From contig UQWS01000039.1 of assembly GCA_900544875.1 (NCBI GenBank), forward strand, positions 1 to 6,907: a stretch of 6,907 bases of DNA. Direction: 5' to 3'. Source of the DNA: an uncultured Collinsella sp. (lineage in GTDB: Bacteria; Actinomycetota; Coriobacteriia; Coriobacteriales; Coriobacteriaceae). Below the pieces are notes generated by a model, which worked only from the letters and a program-made list of their open reading frames with translations, was not told the DNA's origin and made no database searches. The position numbers and the translations under genes were made by a program. Of this stretch, positions 1 through 5,371 are shown piece after piece. Every line of letters starts with the position of its first letter. The first letter of the stretch is position 1.

Positions 1-414
1 ATCGGCATAGGGGAAATTGCCCACCTCGAGCGCAATGCCCTGGTGAGCGCCATGGCTCGACAGCGCATCGAGCTGCGTGCGCGGCACATACTTAATGCGG
101 ACGTCCGCGGCGTTGAGGTCGTCGACCAGGCGCGACAAGGCGGCATCGCGCTCCCCGCCCTCGGCGATGAGCGCGCACTTGACGGGAAAGCCGGTACGCA
201 GTGCCTCGGCGGCAGCACGACGACCTTCGATAAACTCGCCCTTGGGAACCTGAACGTTGTCGCGGTTGCGATCTCGCTGCGAACGCGCAGCCTGGGCTTG
301 GGAGCGCTCGCGCTGGCCCTTGGGAGTGGCAGCGCGGTCGTTGCGGCGAATCGGACGCGAGCCAGAAGCAGCCTGCTTGCCTCCACGCGGTGCACGTTTG
401 CGATTGTCGGCCAT
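1..414 (-). CDS. rlmB: 23S rRNA (guanosine-2'-O-)-methyltransferase RlmB, TrmH/SpoU family (N-terminal 138 residues, cut by window start)
   Basis: RlmB-type enzymes 2'-O-methylate a guanosine in the peptidyl-transferase region of 23S rRNA using SAM. Only the N-terminal part is visible: 138 codons from the ATG at 414, still open at base 1. Residues 1-58 are a basic, low-complexity tail rich in Arg, Lys, Gln and Ala. The L30e-like substrate-binding domain follows, with EGRRAAAEAL at 63-72 and the family signature HQGIALEVG from 124. The knotted SAM-binding SPOUT domain lies outside the window. The start is supported by a strong Shine-Dalgarno (TAAGGAGGC) 6 nt upstream. It is the last visible gene of the disA-ispD-ispF-cysS run, which matches the common cysS-rlmB neighbourhood in Gram-positives. 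The family call is secure. RlmB rather than another TrmH paralogue is inferred from the HQGI motif and the context. Confidence 0.88.
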   Translation of the reverse strand, partial: MADNRKRAPRGGKQAASGSRPIRRNDRAATPKGQRERSQAQAARSQRDRNRDNVQVPKGEFIEGRRAAAEALRTGFPVKCALIAEGGERDAALSRLVDDLNAADVRIKYVPRTQLDALSSHGAHQGIALEVGNFPYAD

Positions 415-487
415 AAAACGGCCTCCTTAAATAGATAACGAACAAGAATCGACCGTCCGAGCCACGGCACCTTGCCTTTCAATCGTT

Positions 488-512
488 GGGCATGACCACC
501 AGGTCTATGCCC
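488..512 (-). other. Bulged RNA hairpin in the cysS-rlmB gap
   Basis: Read on the minus strand, GGGCAT, a single bulged A and GACC pair with GGTC and ATGCCC around a TGGT tetraloop. This gives a 10-bp stem with one bulge. It lies in the 143-nt gap between the cysS stop and the rlmB start. No U-tract follows it on the minus strand (the next bases are AACGATTG), so it is not a classical intrinsic terminator. It could be a processing, pausing or mRNA-stability element that sets rlmB expression apart from cysS. The structure is seen in the sequence; its role is not known. Confidence 0.45.
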
Positions 513-557
513 TCCTCTTTCAAGGCAATCTGCCGCACCTCGAACGGTCGACAAATA

Positions 558-2024
558 CTAGAGACTCTTAATACGAGTACCCGCGGCCGTATCTTCAATC
601 GTCAGGCCCAGGTCCTTGAGCTGGTCGCGGATGGCGTCGGCCAGATCCCAGTTCTTGGCGGCACGGGCCTCGGCACGGGCCTCGAGAATCTTGGCAGCGG
701 CCTCGTCCACGTCGTCACCCGTGTAGGCGACCAGGCCGGCGGCAACGCCCAGCAGGCCCAGCGGCAACTCGACCTTGGGCTCGGGGAGCTCGACGCCAAA
801 CGTATCGAGCAGCTCGACCAGCGTATCGGCAGCAGCAAGCGCAGCGGCCTTGTCGGCAGCGTCGCCCGCCTGCTCCAGGTACTGGTTGCACTCGGTCACA
901 AAGCCAAAGACAGCACCCATGGCACCGGCAGTGTTAAAGTCGTCGTCCATGCACTCCTTAAAGGCGGCACGGGCCTCGGCGGCCTTAGCGGCAAACGCCT
1001 CGGATGCTGCCTCATCGGCATCGGCCGTCGCATGGTTCGCGGCCCAGCGCAGGTTCTCGACCGTACCGGCAATGCGTGTGAGCGAGTTCTCGGCACCATC
1101 CAGACGCTCCCAGGAGAAGTCAAGCGGCGAGCGATAACTCGTCTGCAGCATCAGCAGGCGCAGGGCCGCGGCAGAGTGCTGTTCGAGCACCTCGGCCAGC
1201 GTAAAGAAGTTTCCGAGCGACTTGGACATCTTCTCGCCGTCGACCAGCAGCATGCCCGTGTGCATCCAGGTGTTGGAGAAGCCCTGGTGCCAGGCGCAGG
1301 TGGCCTGAGCGCACTCGTTCTCGTGATGCGGGAAGGCAAGGTCGGAGCCACCGCCGTGGATGTCAATCGGGGTGCCCAGGTAACGGTGCACCATGGCGGC
1401 GCACTCGGTATGCCAACCGGGACGGCCCTCGCCCCAGGGGCTCGGCCAGCTGGGCTCGCCGGGCTTGGCGGCCTTCCACAGGGCAAAGTCGAGCGGGTCG
1501 TTCTTGTCCTCGTTCTCCTCGATGCGTGCGCCAACCATAAGGTCGTCGATGTTGCGGCCCGAGACCTGACCATAGTTGGGATCGCTGCGCACGGCAAAGT
1601 ACACATCGCCGTTATCGGCTGCGTAAGCGTGGCCCTGCTCGATAAGCGTCTTGATCATGGCGATCATGGGGCCGATCTCCTTGGTGGCGCGGGGGCGCAC
1701 ATCGGGATCGAGCACGTTGGCGGCGCGCATGACGCCGATAAACTTGTCGGAGAACTCCGTCGCGACCTCGGCGGCCGTTCGGCCCTGCTCGTTGGCGCGC
1801 TTGATGATCTTGTCATCGACATCGGTGAGGTTCTGGGCGAACGTGACCTCGTAGCCGCTCGCGATGAGCCAGCGACGAATCACGTCAAAGCTGATGAACG
1901 TGCGGGCATTGCCGATGTGGATGTTGTCGTAGACCGTGGGGCCGCACACGTACATGCGGACCTTGCCGGACTCGATGGGCTGGAACTCTTCCTTTTTATG
2001 GGTAGCGCTGTTGTAGATACGCAT
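558..2024 (-). CDS. cysS: Cysteinyl-tRNA synthetase (class I)
   Basis: Charges tRNA-Cys with cysteine in the cytoplasm, using ATP. The protein has 488 residues, close to the usual length. The class I Rossmann signature is HIGN at 36-39 and the second signature is KMSKS at 265-269. The four zinc ligands that discriminate cysteine are in place: Cys27 (in YVCGPTVYD), Cys208 (in GWHTECAAM), His233 and Glu237 (in FPHHENECAQ). The anticodon-binding and DALR-type helical region follows (AALRLLMLQTSYRSPLDFSW, then Ala/Glu-rich helices). The C-terminus ends normally in an AIRDQLKDLGL...GTRIKSL tail. The ATG at 2024 is preceded by AAGGAG, which lies inside the last two codons of ispF. The ispF stop is only 3 nt away, so translation is probably coupled. 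No odd residues were seen. Confidence 0.98.
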   Translation of the reverse strand: MRIYNSATHKKEEFQPIESGKVRMYVCGPTVYDNIHIGNARTFISFDVIRRWLIASGYEVTFAQNLTDVDDKIIKRANEQGRTAAEVATEFSDKFIGVMRAANVLDPDVRPRATKEIGPMIAMIKTLIEQGHAYAADNGDVYFAVRSDPNYGQVSGRNIDDLMVGARIEENEDKNDPLDFALWKAAKPGEPSWPSPWGEGRPGWHTECAAMVHRYLGTPIDIHGGGSDLAFPHHENECAQATCAWHQGFSNTWMHTGMLLVDGEKMSKSLGNFFTLAEVLEQHSAAALRLLMLQTSYRSPLDFSWERLDGAENSLTRIAGTVENLRWAANHATADADEAASEAFAAKAAEARAAFKECMDDDFNTAGAMGAVFGFVTECNQYLEQAGDAADKAAALAAADTLVELLDTFGVELPEPKVELPLGLLGVAAGLVAYTGDDVDEAAAKILEARAEARAAKNWDLADAIRDQLKDLGLTIEDTAAGTRIKSL

Positions 2025-2027
2025 TCG

Positions 2028-2522
2028 TTACTCCTTAACGGTTTTCTGTAGCAGGCAGACGGCCCAGGCACCGATTCCCTCGCCCTGGCCTTCCCAACCG
2101 AGCTTTTCGGTCGTAGTGGCGGCGACGCCCACGTTTTCGACGTCAACGCCCAGGGCATGGGCAAGGTTGGCGCGCATGGCATCGCGGTGCGGAGTGATCT
2201 TGGGTTGCTGACAGGCAATGGTGCAATCGGCATCGACAAACTCAAAGCCCAGCTCGCGCGCATAGTCCATCACGCGAGCGAGCAGCACCATCGAATCGGC
2301 ACCCTCGTAGGCGGGATCGGTGTCGGGGAATAGCTTGCCGATATCTCCCCCGCGGCAGGCGCCCAGAATGGCGTCGGCCAAGGCGTGCGCGAGCACATCG
2401 GCATCCGAGTGGCCCAGCAGGCCGCACTCGTAGGGAATGTCGACCCCGCCGATGATACATCGACGCCCCTCCACCAAACGGTGGACGTCGTAGCCGTGGC
2501 CAATGCGCAGGTTACTGAACAT
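2028..2522 (-). CDS. ispF: 2-C-methyl-D-erythritol 2,4-cyclodiphosphate synthase
   Basis: Fifth step of the MEP isoprenoid pathway: converts CDP-methylerythritol 2-phosphate to the cyclic diphosphate and releases CMP. The product has 164 residues, the normal size. The metal ligands are Asp12 and His14 (GHGYDVHR) and His46 (in LGHSDADVLAHAL). FPDTDP is at 65-70 and the TTTEKLG nucleotide-site motif is at 136-142. I chose the ATG at 2522 because family members begin just before the RIGHGYDVHR motif and because GAGGGAGAGGA lies upstream. An in-frame ATG at 2555 would add 11 residues unlike the family and would lie deeper in ispD. The start overlaps the ispD stop by 11 nt, so coupling is likely. 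ispF is a separate gene here, not an IspDF fusion. Confidence 0.97.
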   Translation of the reverse strand: MFSNLRIGHGYDVHRLVEGRRCIIGGVDIPYECGLLGHSDADVLAHALADAILGACRGGDIGKLFPDTDPAYEGADSMVLLARVMDYARELGFEFVDADCTIACQQPKITPHRDAMRANLAHALGVDVENVGVAATTTEKLGWEGQGEGIGAWAVCLLQKTVKE

Positions 2523-3240
2523 GGGGAAGGTCCTCTCCCTCGGCCATGCGGCCAAGCAGAATCGCGGTTACGGGACGCAAGTCCTCGGGCACCGTCACCT
2601 TAAGGTTATCGCGCGGGCTCTGGACACAGCGGACGCGGGCGCCCATGCGCTCGACCAGCGAAGAATCGTCGGTCCCGATAAAGCCCTCGGTGATAGCTGC
2701 GGTGTGGGCGCGCTTCATGGCGTCGACGCTAAAGATCTGCGGCGTCTGCGCGGCCCAGTAGAGCTCGCGCGGCGGCGTCTCGACGATATTGTCGCCGTCG
2801 ACGATCTTGAGCGTGTCGATCGCGGGCTGGCCGCACACGACGCCGTCGAGCGAGCGGTCGCCCACAAGCACGTCGATCGCATGATCGATGGCCTCGGTCG
2901 TGATGAGCGGACGGGCGCCGTCGTGGATGGCGACATATTCGAAACCCGCCGGTACCGCATGCACGCCGGCACGGGTGGAGTCCTGGCGGGTATCGCCGGC
3001 ATCGGCAAAACTGATGGGCGTGTCATAGTCAAACGGGTCGATGGCCAGGCGGCGCATCTCGGCACGACGCTCGACAGGGCAAACCACGACGATGTGGCCG
3101 ACCTTATCGCTACGATCAAATGCGCGGATGGACCAGCTCATAAGCGGACGGCCCGCTACATTGACGAGCTGCTTGCCACCGGGGTTACCAAAGCGCTGGC
3201 CGCTGCCACCGGCAACGACCACGGCGCATACGGGCGCCAT
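2512..3240 (-). CDS. ispD: 2-C-methyl-D-erythritol 4-phosphate cytidylyltransferase
   Basis: Third step of the MEP pathway: transfers CMP from CTP to methylerythritol 4-phosphate. The protein has 242 residues. The N-terminal nucleotide-binding loop is VVAGGSGQRFG (8-18) with Lys23 after it. Arg85 and Ser88 lie in AGDTRQDS, the substrate loop HDGARP is at 106-111, DTLK at 142-145, TPQ at 166-168, TDDSS at 190-194, and NLKVTVPEDL contains Lys214. These match the catalytic framework of the family. The ATG overlaps the disA stop by one base (TAATG), and GGGG lies 8 nt upstream inside disA. The family's next substrate enzyme, IspE, is not in the window. IspF follows directly, as in many bacteria. 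Confidence 0.97.
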   Translation of the reverse strand: MAPVCAVVVAGGSGQRFGNPGGKQLVNVAGRPLMSWSIRAFDRSDKVGHIVVVCPVERRAEMRRLAIDPFDYDTPISFADAGDTRQDSTRAGVHAVPAGFEYVAIHDGARPLITTEAIDHAIDVLVGDRSLDGVVCGQPAIDTLKIVDGDNIVETPPRELYWAAQTPQIFSVDAMKRAHTAAITEGFIGTDDSSLVERMGARVRCVQSPRDNLKVTVPEDLRPVTAILLGRMAEGEDLPHVQ

Positions 3241-4307
3241 TATGCGTTCCCCTGTTTGGTGCCCTTCATGCGGTACAGGGAGTCCGCAAGAATGGCAGGG
3301 TTGTTAACGCCAAAGTCGCCCAGGCGCTCCGGATCCTCGCTGATGTCGTCCATGAGCTCCTGCAGCGATCCATACTCGTCGACGATTTTCTCGGCCACGC
3401 CGTCGCGCACGACGGACACGCGCGAAAGCGTGCGCAGGCCCAGCGGTGTCATGACGGAGTCCTCGTCCAGGTCGTCGTAACCCAGAACCGCCGCCACATG
3501 CTGCGGGTCGGACAAGTCCTTGGGCGTCATACGGCTCAGGTTGGCGCGGATCTTTTCGGCATTGGCCTCGGAAGAATCGCTCGCGTAGTCGCGAATCATC
3601 AGGTCGTACTCGGTATCCATGCTGGAGCCGGCGAGCTGCTCGAGCTGCATCTGCACGAGCTTGCCCTGGTTGCCCAACTTGACAATGCAATCCTTAAGCT
3701 CAGTCTTTGCCTGCTGCATGATCTCGAAACTCGAGAAAATGCCGGTGATGTCGGCGAGCGTAACGTAGTCGTCGAGCTCGAGGGCCGTCAGGCGCAGCAG
3801 GGAGCGATCGAGCGACTGACGGGTAGTCTGGAGCGTGGCGACGAGCTGGTTGACCGAGCTCATGATGGTGGTGACGGGCTGGATCTCGTAGCTCTTGCCG
3901 TGGACGTACACGTTGACGACGGCACGACGAGCCGAAACCGAGATCACGATGGCGTCGGTGAGCACCGACATGCGAGCGGCAGTACGGTGACGCATGCCCG
4001 TTTCACTCGTGGCGAGCGAGGGATCGGGATTGAGGTGGAAGTTGGCGCGCAGGATCTGGGTGAGGTCGCCATCGATAACGATAGCGCCGTCCATCTTGGA
4101 AAGCTCGAACAGGCGGTTCGAGGTAAACGAAATATTGAGCGGGAAGCCGTCGTTACCGGCAGCGAGTACGTTTTCGGTGTCGCCGACGCAAATAAGAGCG
4201 CCCAGGTGACCAGCAATGATCATGTCGAGGGCGGTGCGGATCGGCTGGCCGGGGGCAGTCAGGCGAATAGCCTGTTCCATACGCTTTTGCAGCTCGTTCT
4301 TATCCAA
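3240..4307 (-). CDS. disA: DNA integrity scanning protein DisA, diadenylate cyclase (TTG start)
   Basis: Condenses two ATP into cyclic di-AMP, a second messenger. In characterised members the octamer binds branched DNA, which inhibits synthesis. The protein has 355 residues. The DAC domain (about 1-150) carries DGA at 73-75 and RHRT at 106-109, in the context SETGMRHRTAAR. A helical spine follows (about 150-285) and then a C-terminal helix-hairpin-helix region (about 285-347). The second hairpin is degenerate: where other DisA proteins have a GIGxxRA-type motif, this one reads DFGVNNPA (331-338). No in-frame ATG fits upstream before a stop. The TTG at 4307 has GGGAG 7 nt before it and leaves a normal N-terminus, so a TTG start is preferred. 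The next ATG (residue 10) is possible. It is the first gene of the operon, divergent from mntP. Confidence 0.95.
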   Translation of the reverse strand: MDKNELQKRMEQAIRLTAPGQPIRTALDMIIAGHLGALICVGDTENVLAAGNDGFPLNISFTSNRLFELSKMDGAIVIDGDLTQILRANFHLNPDPSLATSETGMRHRTAARMSVLTDAIVISVSARRAVVNVYVHGKSYEIQPVTTIMSSVNQLVATLQTTRQSLDRSLLRLTALELDDYVTLADITGIFSSFEIMQQAKTELKDCIVKLGNQGKLVQMQLEQLAGSSMDTEYDLMIRDYASDSSEANAEKIRANLSRMTPKDLSDPQHVAAVLGYDDLDEDSVMTPLGLRTLSRVSVVRDGVAEKIVDEYGSLQELMDDISEDPERLGDFGVNNPAILADSLYRMKGTKQGNA

Positions 4308-4394
4308 GGCATCGCTCCCATCGTATACGCTCCATAAACGCTAAATAGTTTCTCACGGTTTGCCCCCGCAGCGCTTGCGAAATCCGATGCTTAC

Positions 4395-4424
4395 AGAATG
4401 AGCGAACACCGCTGGGGTAGTCAA
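4395..4424 (-). promoter_or_regulatory. Candidate promoter for the disA-ispD-ispF-cysS-rlmB operon
   Basis: On the minus strand TTGACT (4424-4419) resembles a -35 box. After an 18-nt spacer, CATTCT (4400-4395) gives a weak -10 match (3 of 6). It lies about 90 nt upstream of the disA TTG start, in the only intergenic space before the operon. The -35 falls in the loop of a small TGGGG/CCCCA inverted repeat (about 4413-4434). The -10 is poor, so this is tentative. Confidence 0.33.
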
Positions 4425-4454
4425 AAGAGCCCCAACCCAAATGAGCTGCTTATG

Positions 4455-4463
4455 TGGTAGCAT
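4455..4463 (+). promoter_or_regulatory. Candidate extended -10 promoter for the mntP riboswitch transcript
   Basis: TGGTAGCAT reads as an extended -10 (TGn followed by TAGCAT). No convincing -35 is seen about 17 nt upstream, where the DNA is C/A-rich. Transcription from here would begin at about 4470, just before the first helix of the Mn riboswitch aptamer at 4478. That is where a promoter is needed. Confidence 0.4.
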
Positions 4464-4477
4464 CGGGATTCACATGA

Positions 4478-4575
4478 ATGAGGGAGTAGTCGCGTGACCG
4501 GGTTCGCCTCCGGTGGCGCGGTAAGTCAACACACTGGCCGATGCGGCCTGGCTTGCCTTAATGAACGAGACTCGT
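4478..4575 (+). promoter_or_regulatory. yybP-ykoY family manganese riboswitch aptamer upstream of mntP
   Basis: The conserved 5' element GGGAGTAG is at 4482-4489 and the conserved 3' element CGAGAC is at 4566-4571. Helices can be drawn by eye. P1 is ATGAG (4478-4482) with CTCGT (4571-4575). A hairpin is formed by CGCG and ACCGG (4491-4501) with CCGGT and CGCG (4510-4520). A second arm is GGTAAG (4520-4525) with CTTGCC (4552-4557), capped by GGCC/GGCC (4536-4548). The family is known to bind Mn2+ and to control mntP and other Mn exporters, and mntP is the next gene. The 3' strand of P1 is also the 5' arm of a terminator, so ligand binding should favour read-through (an ON switch). The exact boundaries are approximate. 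Confidence 0.88.
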
Positions 4576-4612
4576 GGCTGTGCGCGCAACGCGTACGCCA
4601 CGGGTCTTTTTT
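4569..4612 (+). terminator. Riboswitch-controlled intrinsic terminator in the mntP leader
   Basis: GACTCGTGGC (4569-4578) pairs with GCCACGGGTC (4597-4606), one pair being G-U. The stem continues inward as GTGCGCG (4580-4586) with CGCGTAC (4590-4596) around a CAA loop. The result is about 17 bp with one bulged T, followed by TTTTTT (4607-4612). Its 5' arm overlaps both the aptamer's conserved GAGAC and its closing P1 strand, so the two folds exclude each other. This is the expression platform: termination without Mn2+, read-through with Mn2+ (direction inferred from the family). Confidence 0.9.
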
Positions 4613-4634
4613 GTTACTCCCCCAAGAGGTACAC

Positions 4635-4648
4635 GCGGGCCCGCCCGC
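4635..4648 (+). other. Small GC-only hairpin before the mntP ribosome-binding site
   Basis: GCGGG (4635-4639) and CCCGC (4644-4648) can form a 5-bp stem with a CCCG loop. The mntP Shine-Dalgarno (GGGAG at 4654-4658, 7 nt from the ATG) starts only a few bases later. The C-rich arm could alternatively pair with the purine-rich ribosome site. It may add a translational layer, or it may simply keep the site open. Confidence 0.35.
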
Positions 4649-4665
4649 AGAGAGGGAGTCAGACT

Positions 4666-5244
4666 ATGGGACTCGCAGAGCTCGTGCTGCTCGCCGTTGG
4701 CCTTTCGATGGACGCCTTTGCCGTATCCATCTGCAAGGGCCTTGGCATGAAGAAGATCGACCTTAAAGTCGCCGCGGTGCTCGGCCTGTTCTTTGGCGGC
4801 TTTCAGGCCGGCATGCCCGTAATCGGATGGGCGCTTGGCAGTCAATTCATGGGCATCATCGGACCCATCGACCATTGGATCGCCTTTATCCTTTTGGCCT
4901 TTATCGGCGGCAAAATGCTGTGGGAAGCCTTTACCGAGGACGAGAATGAAGGCGACGGCAAGGATGCCGAAAAGATTGACCTGGGCGAGTACCTGATCCT
5001 CGCCATCGCCACCTCAATCGACGCCCTAGCCGTAGGCATCTCATTTGCGGCGCTCTCGGTTGACATCGTTCCCGCTGTATCGCTTATCGGCGTCACAACG
5101 TTTATCTTCTCTGTCGCCGGCGTGGCGATTGGCCACACCTTTGGCGCACGCTACGAAAAACCCGCCACCATCGTGGGCGGCATCGTGCTCACCCTCATCG
5201 GACTTAAGATCTTGCTTGAGCATCTGGGGATTTTGGCGCTGTAA
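4666..5244 (+). CDS. mntP: Manganese efflux pump MntP (DUF204 family)
   Basis: Inner-membrane exporter that removes excess Mn2+ from the cytoplasm. The protein has 192 residues, close to the usual 185-190. It shows six hydrophobic segments arranged as two homologous halves. Each half opens with the family's acidic motif: SMDAFAV with Asp16 in the first membrane segment, and SIDALAVGIS with Asp119 in the fourth. An acidic cytoplasmic-type loop (about 90-101, EDENEGDGKD) separates the halves. GWALG and DHWIAF...GGKMLWEAF are typical of the family. The ATG at 4666 has GGGAG 7 nt upstream. An upstream in-frame ATG at 4561 was rejected because it lies inside the riboswitch. It is transcribed alone from the Mn riboswitch leader and ends at a strong terminator 37 nt downstream. 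Confidence 0.97.
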   Translation: MGLAELVLLAVGLSMDAFAVSICKGLGMKKIDLKVAAVLGLFFGGFQAGMPVIGWALGSQFMGIIGPIDHWIAFILLAFIGGKMLWEAFTEDENEGDGKDAEKIDLGEYLILAIATSIDALAVGISFAALSVDIVPAVSLIGVTTFIFSVAGVAIGHTFGARYEKPATIVGGIVLTLIGLKILLEHLGILAL

Positions 5245-5280
5245 CGCCAAACGCAATCGCTCAAAACTCAACGCCAGTAC

Positions 5281-5314
5281 AAGGCCTCATGCAAAGTTTT
5301 GCATGAGGCCTTTT
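5281..5314 (+). terminator. Intrinsic terminator of mntP (perfect 15-bp stem)
   Basis: AAGGCCTCATGCAAA (5281-5295) and TTTGCATGAGGCCTT (5298-5312) are exact reverse complements, followed by TT and then C. The formal loop is 2 nt, so the inner A-T pair or pairs must open. The A-run on the 5' side and T-run on the 3' side would allow function in both directions. It insulates mntP from the toxin-antitoxin operon that starts within 60 nt. The stem tip holds ATGCAAA/TTTGCAT, the same half-site seen in the neighbouring operator. Confidence 0.85.
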
Positions 5315-5316
5315 CG

Positions 5317-5357
5317 TGCAGACTTTTGCATGTCATACTGATATGCAAAAGTCTGCA
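5317..5357 (+). promoter_or_regulatory. Perfect inverted repeat, probable operator of the hipBA-like operon
   Basis: TGCAGACTTTTGCAT (5317-5331) and ATGCAAAAGTCTGCA (5343-5357) are exact 15-bp reverse complements with an 11-bp spacer. The repeat covers the region just before the hipB start and encloses the candidate -10. HipB-type antitoxins are dimeric HTH proteins that repress their own operons by binding inverted repeats, so this is the natural autoregulatory site. The assignment to HipB is inferred from position. If an upstream transcript reads through, the same sequence would form a 15-bp RNA hairpin before the Shine-Dalgarno. Confidence 0.75.
5331..5339 (+). promoter_or_regulatory. Candidate extended -10 promoter of the hipBA-like operon
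   Basis: TGTCATACT gives TGn plus CATACT (4 of 6 to the -10 consensus) within the spacer of the inverted repeat. The -35 position (about 5311-5316, TTTTCG) is weak. Transcription would start near 5346. A repressor on the repeat would cover the promoter completely. Confidence 0.4.
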
Positions 5358-5371
5358 TGTTGGAGATCGCC

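Noticed and set aside
486..2051. Long plus-strand open frame of 521 codons opposite cysS
   Set aside because: It is an antisense shadow of cysS produced by high-GC codon bias. The minus strand has all the CysRS motifs, and the plus-strand product is low-complexity Gly/Val/Leu-rich with no recognisable domain.
2523..2555. Upstream ATG that would extend ispF by 11 residues
   Set aside because: The family begins right before the GHGYDVH motif; the extra residues are translated from the ispD tail in another frame.
2503..3480. Plus-strand open frame of 325 codons opposite ispD and the end of disA
   Set aside because: It runs antisense across two well-supported genes and shows no coherent domain.
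3498..4337. Plus-strand open frame of 279 codons opposite disA
   Set aside because: It is a shadow of disA, which has intact diadenylate cyclase motifs. The antisense product has no family features.
4561..4665. N-terminal extension of mntP from an ATG at 4561
   Set aside because: This stretch is the riboswitch 3' end and terminator. The family start is the ATG at 4666, which has a clear Shine-Dalgarno.
5281..5357. Repeated ATGCAAA/TTTGCAT motifs as a CRISPR array or attachment site
   Set aside because: The repeats are short, inverted and irregularly spaced, with no integrase or Cas gene nearby. A terminator plus an operator explains them better.
5357..5371. Alternative hipB start at ATG 5357
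   Set aside because: It overlaps the last base of the inverted repeat and has no ribosome site, whereas the ATG at 5372 has GGAG at the right distance.
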